This document shows, one piece after another, positions 15,801-17,124 of a stretch of 17,124 nt of DNA (position 1 is its first letter; the number at the start of each line of letters is the position of its first letter). Source of the stretch: an uncultured Saprospiraceae bacterium. Lineage in GTDB: Bacteria; Bacteroidota; Bacteroidia; Chitinophagales; Saprospiraceae. Below the pieces are notes generated by a model. The model searched no databases. It had not been told where the DNA came from and was given only the letters and a program-made list of their open reading frames with translations. The stretch lies in the NCBI GenBank assembly GCA_938033975.1, contig CALHKJ010000534.1, positions 1 to 17,124 on the forward strand, in the 5' to 3' direction. The position numbers and the translations under genes are program-made.

Positions 15801-17124
15801 TCTGTAACAGTTAGGCTGTAAAGACCCTCGCTGCTAACCGATATCGTTTGGCTGGTTTCTCCAGTACTCCATTCCCATTCTTCAAAATTAGCTCCTCCAT
15901 CAAGCAATGTCGATGAACCAATACAAAAACTTGTCGATCCACCAATAATGGCTTCAGGTTCAGGGTGTTCTTGAACGATAATACTTGCACTGCCTTGACA
16001 GCCGTTGCTGTCTGTCACAGTCACAGAATATTCTCCAATTGAATTTATTGATAAGGAATTTGTTGTTTCTCCAGCAATATTCCATTCATAGCTAATATAA
16101 TCTTCTACCACCATTAGGGTAGTATTGCCATCTATACAAACAAAAGGATCACCTGAAATTGTCGGTATAGGATTAAGAACTTGTTCTACCTGGAAGCTAG
16201 CCTTAGCTGTACAGCCATTTTCATCCGTAACTGTGACAATATAGGATCCAGCCTGTGCTACTTCGATCGATGATTCATTTGATCCGTTGGACCAACTATA
16301 AGAATCAAAAGTTTGATCTAGTTCTAAGTTTGTAATTTCGCTTTCGCAGATTTTTGATTCACCTAAGATATTTGCAATTGGTAAGTCAAATATTTCAATC
16401 TCAACAGATCCTTCACCAGTGCATCCAGCATTGTCAGATACAGTCAAGGAGTAAGTTCCAGATGTCGATATGTTTATTTCTTGAGTGTTGAAACTTCCCT
16501 CTGGCCCATCCCAACTCCAAGTATCAAAATTGCCTCCATCTAAAATTATTGATTCTCCTGAGCATGCTTCCGTATCTCCAAGAATAACAACTGTAAGGCT
16601 GGTCTCTTCGGAGATGCTTATACTTGTACTTGCTGTACAGCCATTTACATCAGTGACCGTTAAAGAATAATTGCCTTCTTCATCAACTGTAATATTCTGA
16701 GTTGATTCGCCTGTAGACCAATCCCAAGTTGAAAATTCACTGCCTCCATCGAGTATGACTGATGACCCAATGCAGAAGGAAGTTGAGCCGCCTATTTGCG
16801 CCACTATTTCTGGGTGTTCCTCCACAGTAATGTTGGTTGATCCTTGGCAACCATTTTCATCAGTAACTGTAAGGAAATATTCTCCTGCAGTAGACACATC
16901 AATAGAACTTCCATTTTCATTTGCGACACTCCAAGTGTAACTTACGTAAATGTCATCAATACTAATTGTAGTAGATTCTCCAATACAGAAGAAAGGGTTT
17001 CCATCCAAAATTGGTTCTGGATTTTCTACTTGCTGAACTGTAAAAGCATTTGTTGAAGTACAACCGTTTGCATCCGTAACTGTCACAGAATAGGTTCCTG
17101 CGTCGAAAGCCTGAATCGTAGGAT
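9824..17124 (-). CDS. giant repetitive T9SS-secreted surface protein with gliding-motility-associated C-terminal domain; 5' end outside window
   Basis: The last 2,432 residues are visible. The frame is open through the right edge (PTIQAFDAGTYS precedes the GTG at 17086, which lies inside a domain and is not a true start). The protein is a chain of about 70-residue beta-rich Ig/PKD-like domains, each with the core WSTG(E/N)xSxxIxVxxxGxYxLTVTDxNGC and two Cys (FCxG and NGC), likely disulfide-bonded outside the cell. From the N-side: four-domain units repeated (see repeats), three longer 137-residue modules with PP(N/D)CxC and ADAGP, a SprB-like repeat, and a CTD with IFDRWGELVF, WGWDGNFRGEPAEQGVYTY and TGDLTLIR. 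The CTD directs export and anchoring by T9SS. The role is probably adhesion or gliding. It is very acidic, almost free of Lys and Arg. Exact domain family is my judgement from the pattern. Confidence 0.93.
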   Translation of the reverse strand, partial: PTIQAFDAGTYSVTVTDANGCTSTNAFTVQQVENPEPILDGNPFFCIGESTTISIDDIYVSYTWSVANENGSSIDVSTAGEYFLTVTDENGCQGSTNITVEEHPEIVAQIGGSTSFCIGSSVILDGGSEFSTWDWSTGESTQNITVDEEGNYSLTVTDVNGCTASTSISISEETSLTVVILGDTEACSGESIILDGGNFDTWSWDGPEGSFNTQEINISTSGTYSLTVSDNAGCTGEGSVEIEIFDLPIANILGESKICESEITNLELDQTFDSYSWSNGSNESSIEVAQAGSYIVTVTDENGCTAKASFQVEQVLNPIPTISGDPFVCIDGNTTLMVVEDYISYEWNIAGETTNSLSINSIGEYSVTVTDSNGCQGSASIIVQEHPEPEAIIGGSTSFCIGSSTLLDGGANFEEWEWSTGETSQTISVSSEGLYSLTVTDSNGCTNDTSIQVTEETTLTVVILGDPEICPNESTSFNGGVFDSWNWEGPEGNFDTQQITVSTPGIYSITVSDAAGCTGEGEIELIQFDPPIPNIIGEELICENETTILQLDQNYDLITWYDGSNEETIEISQTGSYAVTVTDDNGCTATSSFDLEVTPNPSPEITGNPFICIGSSTILEIEDIYQSYEWNIANETSNTIEVSTEGEYFVTVTDQNGCQGTGTILVQSYPEPETIIGGSTSFCIGSSTVLDGGANFEEWEWSTGETSQTISISSEGLYSLTVTDSNGCNNDTSIQVTEETTLTVVILGDPFICPGEETTLNGGSFDSWNWDGPEGIFSTQEITVSTQGTYMLTVSDASGCTGVGEITIEELTPPSPIILGANEICEFETTIFELNQAYDSQVWSTGDISASIEVSEAVNYTVTVTDENGCTGETTISLEVNPIPSPEIIGDPFLCPGSSTILELLGTYSSYTWSNNSTDASIEIDSPGELSVTVTDENDCQASTTVFIEEHIVDQVQISGSISYCVGSETNLSIEGEWNSIIWSTGETSASISVSQEGNYAVTVTDQNDCESEANVDVTEDDQLNPNITGDQDLCPNETTILDAGPGFANYEWSTGETTQSIEVNESGTFTLTVTDLSGLCTGEGSIDIIVLDPPIVLLDGPDGLCPDELGILTTNTIFETYSWSNGSNLSQLEISSGGSYGLTVTDNNNCSSTSEIFIESFDLPMSNVSQIDCTDDLAQWNIIFSSDGDLFSNNLNLSIDDLGNNEYQISGIDTSLSITVFVENSITNCTNEFTVNPPNCACSAIADAGPDQQLDCNNLNAILGGPLSSVGTDFEYQWLDQNGLLLGTGLQLTVSNPGTYTFIVTDLILICTVEDVVEVELIPEPSVSINGLLEICTGGSTDLSSNELFSDYAWSTGEISNEIIVTTAGTYSLTVTDTFGCTASSSIAVSETDILSIDILGEPFLCDGNSTLLSTANDYVSYEWSGPEGNSTDSTIEIQTAGFYELTVVDIFGCIGEGTFELNIYPLPEANIIGDLIFCEGESTLLSLDESYVSYNWSNGSADSEIIANTSGTYTVTVTDLNGCTSSTSIDTEIIDQATYSNLESSCAADLESYSFSFETDAEIISSDPIFTIVELGNGMYQINDIDLNTTVNISLSSAIESCINQFSVTPPNCECLATADAGPDGLLFCEQTSIVLGGNNTSIGADFSFEWFNDSSMLIATTASHEVEEPGIYTLIVTDTNLACTAIDEVEITASPAPEIIPQHELSICPGAKTFLIGEDGFDGYEWSTGENSSSIEVAQAGTYTLTVTDQLGCTDLAMYNVSEYENPEITLLNIDCSDNLTEYFVEIISSSALISTIPESDIEETDFDRFIIGPIDINNSITITVESVDGSCEETLEASPPDCNCEANADAGPPAIIDCDYPVVSIGSTNNSSGSDFSIEWLDENQNIIGTDEIIEVSSAGVYTVVVTDLILNCSDFSSVTVEDISNEIEAVIYAEPTSTFDCIITEILLSTDPQENVIYTWAFEDDVTSGLQVLVFDPQEFVLTALDTITGCFETNTILIDDFEQYPPIELEEPEPIDCINEISVIDASNSFTSDDIIHTWIGPDGTIISNDNSLILENASEAGQYILISFDPVNGCENQDTVQLEDISEIPEINLGANIMANCDFDTETFVLQSDTDLALLDLEWTFMNETIGTESEITVSELGTYYINVVNTFNGCTVLDSIEIIPNQDLPVVDILINQPPCIGDLGSIEILQTIGGAEPYNYSLLDSLGNPVNSYDGLTAGDYIFIAIDDNGCDFEFDFAIEEGSINELYAEPSFIEINYGEEGNSTLFSNLGFNEIVEWTWSTEEGLSCNMCFDLTLSPLESTVYNLEIQDEKGCILETEIRVDVLKEVNIFIPNIFTPEEVDNNTSEFFADENVEEVEEFYIFDRWGELVFSAYDQQPNDPNWGWDGNFRGEPAEQGVYTYLAKFRTVWQEQMITTGDLTLIR
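9827..10114 (-). other. T9SS gliding-motility-associated C-terminal sorting domain
   Basis: The last 96 residues of the surface protein, from VNIFIPNIFTPEE. It has the hallmark elements of the type B sorting domain (TIGR04131-like): FIPNxFTP, FYIFDRWGELVF, NWGWDGNFRG, EQGVYTYLAKF and a final GDLTLIR. The usual NGDGxND segment after FTP is replaced by EEVDNNTSEFF. Confidence 0.9.
10403..10561 (-). other. SprB-like repeat in the surface protein
   Basis: A single module, CIGDLGSIEILQTIGG..PYNYSLLD..GLTAGDYIFIAIDDNGC, with the family pattern of G-rich strand, PY.YSL, LTAGxY and DxxGC. This repeat type is known from SprB-related gliding adhesins of Flavobacterium. It sits between the last repeat modules and the CTD. 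Confidence 0.7.
11387..11797 (-). repeat. long module L3 of the surface protein (about 137 aa)
   Basis: The copy closest to the C-terminus of a module seen three times. It begins NIDCSDNLTEY, has SPPDCNCEANADAGPPAIIDCDY in its middle and ends YTVVVTD. The six Cys and the PPxCxC-x-A-x-ADAGP signature distinguish it from the 70-residue domains. Boundaries are approximate. Confidence 0.75.
12080..12487 (-). repeat. long module L2 of the surface protein (about 136 aa)
   Basis: It begins SSCAADLESYS, contains TPPNCECLATADAGPD and FCEQTSIVLGG, then FSFEWFNDS and ends YTLIVTD. It aligns end to end with L1 and L3. Boundaries are approximate. Confidence 0.75.
13202..13615 (-). repeat. long module L1 of the surface protein (about 138 aa)
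   Basis: It begins SQIDCTDDLAQW, contains NPPNCACSAIADAGPDQQ and LDCNNLNAILGG, then FEYQWLDQNG and ends YTFIVTD. It follows directly after the four-domain repeat array. Boundaries are approximate. Confidence 0.75.
13697..14539 (-). repeat. diverged fourth unit (843 bp) of the four-domain repeat
   Basis: Four domains in the same order as the 849-bp units: type A (IIGDPFLCPGSSTILEL), type B (ISGSISYCVGSETNLS), a type C position that has lost the WDGPEG segment (YEWSTGETT instead), and type D (CTGEGSIDIIVLDPP). Two codons shorter than the other units and much more diverged. Confidence 0.75.
14540..15388 (-). repeat. 849-bp higher-order repeat unit 3 (domains A-B-C-D)
   Basis: Starts at VTVTDDNGC (15388) and ends before VTVTDENGC (14539). 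The A, B, C and D domains are GNPFICIGSS, GGSTSFCIGSSTVLDGG, ILGDPFICPGEET with WDGPEG, and ILGANEICEFETT. Its B and C domains are almost identical to those of unit 2. Confidence 0.92.
15389..16237 (-). repeat. 849-bp higher-order repeat unit 2 (domains A-B-C-D)
   Basis: Starts at VTVTDENGC (16237). Its domains are GDPFVCIDGN, GGSTSFCIGSSTLLDGG, ILGDPEICPNEST with WEGPEG, and IIGEELICENETT. Landmarks such as CCAATAC (15918 here, 15069 in unit 3) are exactly 849 bp apart. Confidence 0.92.
16238..17086 (-). repeat. 849-bp higher-order repeat unit 1 (domains A-B-C-D)
   Basis: Starts at VTVTDANGC (17086). Its domains are GNPFFCIGES, GGSTSFCIGSSVILDGG, ILGDTEACSGES with WDGPEG, and ILGESKICESEIT. 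The residues upstream of 17086 (IQAFDAGTYS) match the end of a D domain, so the array continues past the window. Confidence 0.9.

Noticed and set aside
17084..17086. GTG at 17086 as the start of the surface protein
   Set aside because: It lies in the middle of a domain core, and the frame stays open upstream with the matching end of the preceding domain (IQAFDAGTYS).
9824..17124. The 849-bp repeats as tandem mobile elements
   Set aside because: They are in frame, each a multiple of 3, without inverted ends or transposase, and encode continuous domains; they arose by internal duplication.

Overview
The window looks like AT-rich chromosomal DNA from a Bacteroidota bacterium, probably an aquatic, gliding or surface-living relative of Saprospiria, Cytophagia or Flavobacteria. 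The strongest evidence is a very large surface protein that ends in a type IX secretion (T9SS) gliding-motility-associated C-terminal domain and carries a SprB-like repeat. Supporting evidence is a TAnnTTTG-type -7 promoter element, weak Shine-Dalgarno signals, and several small protein families that I associate with this phylum. No tRNA, rRNA, CRISPR array, transposase or integrase was seen.

Layout. 1-836 (-): start of an SsuD-like flavin monooxygenase, running off the left edge. 991-1509 (+): secreted YceI-family lipid-binding protein, overlapping head-on with two translationally coupled small membrane proteins at 1496-2103 (-). 2219-3700 (-): a small zinc-ribbon protein, an MsrA methionine sulfoxide reductase with a 50-residue low-complexity insertion, and an uncharacterised 131-residue protein. 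3761-5263 (+): a two-domain nuclease (Cas4/RecB-like Fe-S PD-(D/E)XK domain plus a DEDDy exonuclease domain, the DUF2779 type). 5267-6268 (-): a lipoprotein GH5 glycoside hydrolase. 6269-6800: 532 bp without a gene, holding a nested inverted-repeat element, a terminator and a possible regulator-binding site. 6801-9775: a divergent two-component pair, a LytTR response regulator (-) and a TPR sensor histidine kinase (+). 9824-17124 (-): the C-terminal 2,432 residues of a giant repetitive T9SS surface protein whose start lies beyond the right edge.

The most striking observations are these. (1) The surface protein has a higher-order repeat of exactly 849 bp (four Ig/PKD-like domains per unit), with three full units and a diverged fourth of 843 bp. 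(2) The same protein has about 1,400 consecutive residues without a single Lys or Arg. (3) The MsrA gene is interrupted in frame by a (GAAAAT)n microsatellite plus a GC-rich 36-bp tandem duplication. (4) Two sites with CGGTRA half-sites 21 bp apart, the geometry expected for LytTR regulators, bracket the LytTR gene. (5) A 142-bp palindromic composite element lies between the GH5 gene and the regulator.

Functionally the window is a mixture: surface adhesion, polysaccharide degradation, oxidative or thiol repair, nucleic-acid processing and signalling. The two-component pair lies directly beside the surface protein gene, but they are convergent, so co-regulation is only a possibility. I see no self-contained defence or mobile system. 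The dual nuclease is the nearest thing to an uncharacterised enzymatic system.
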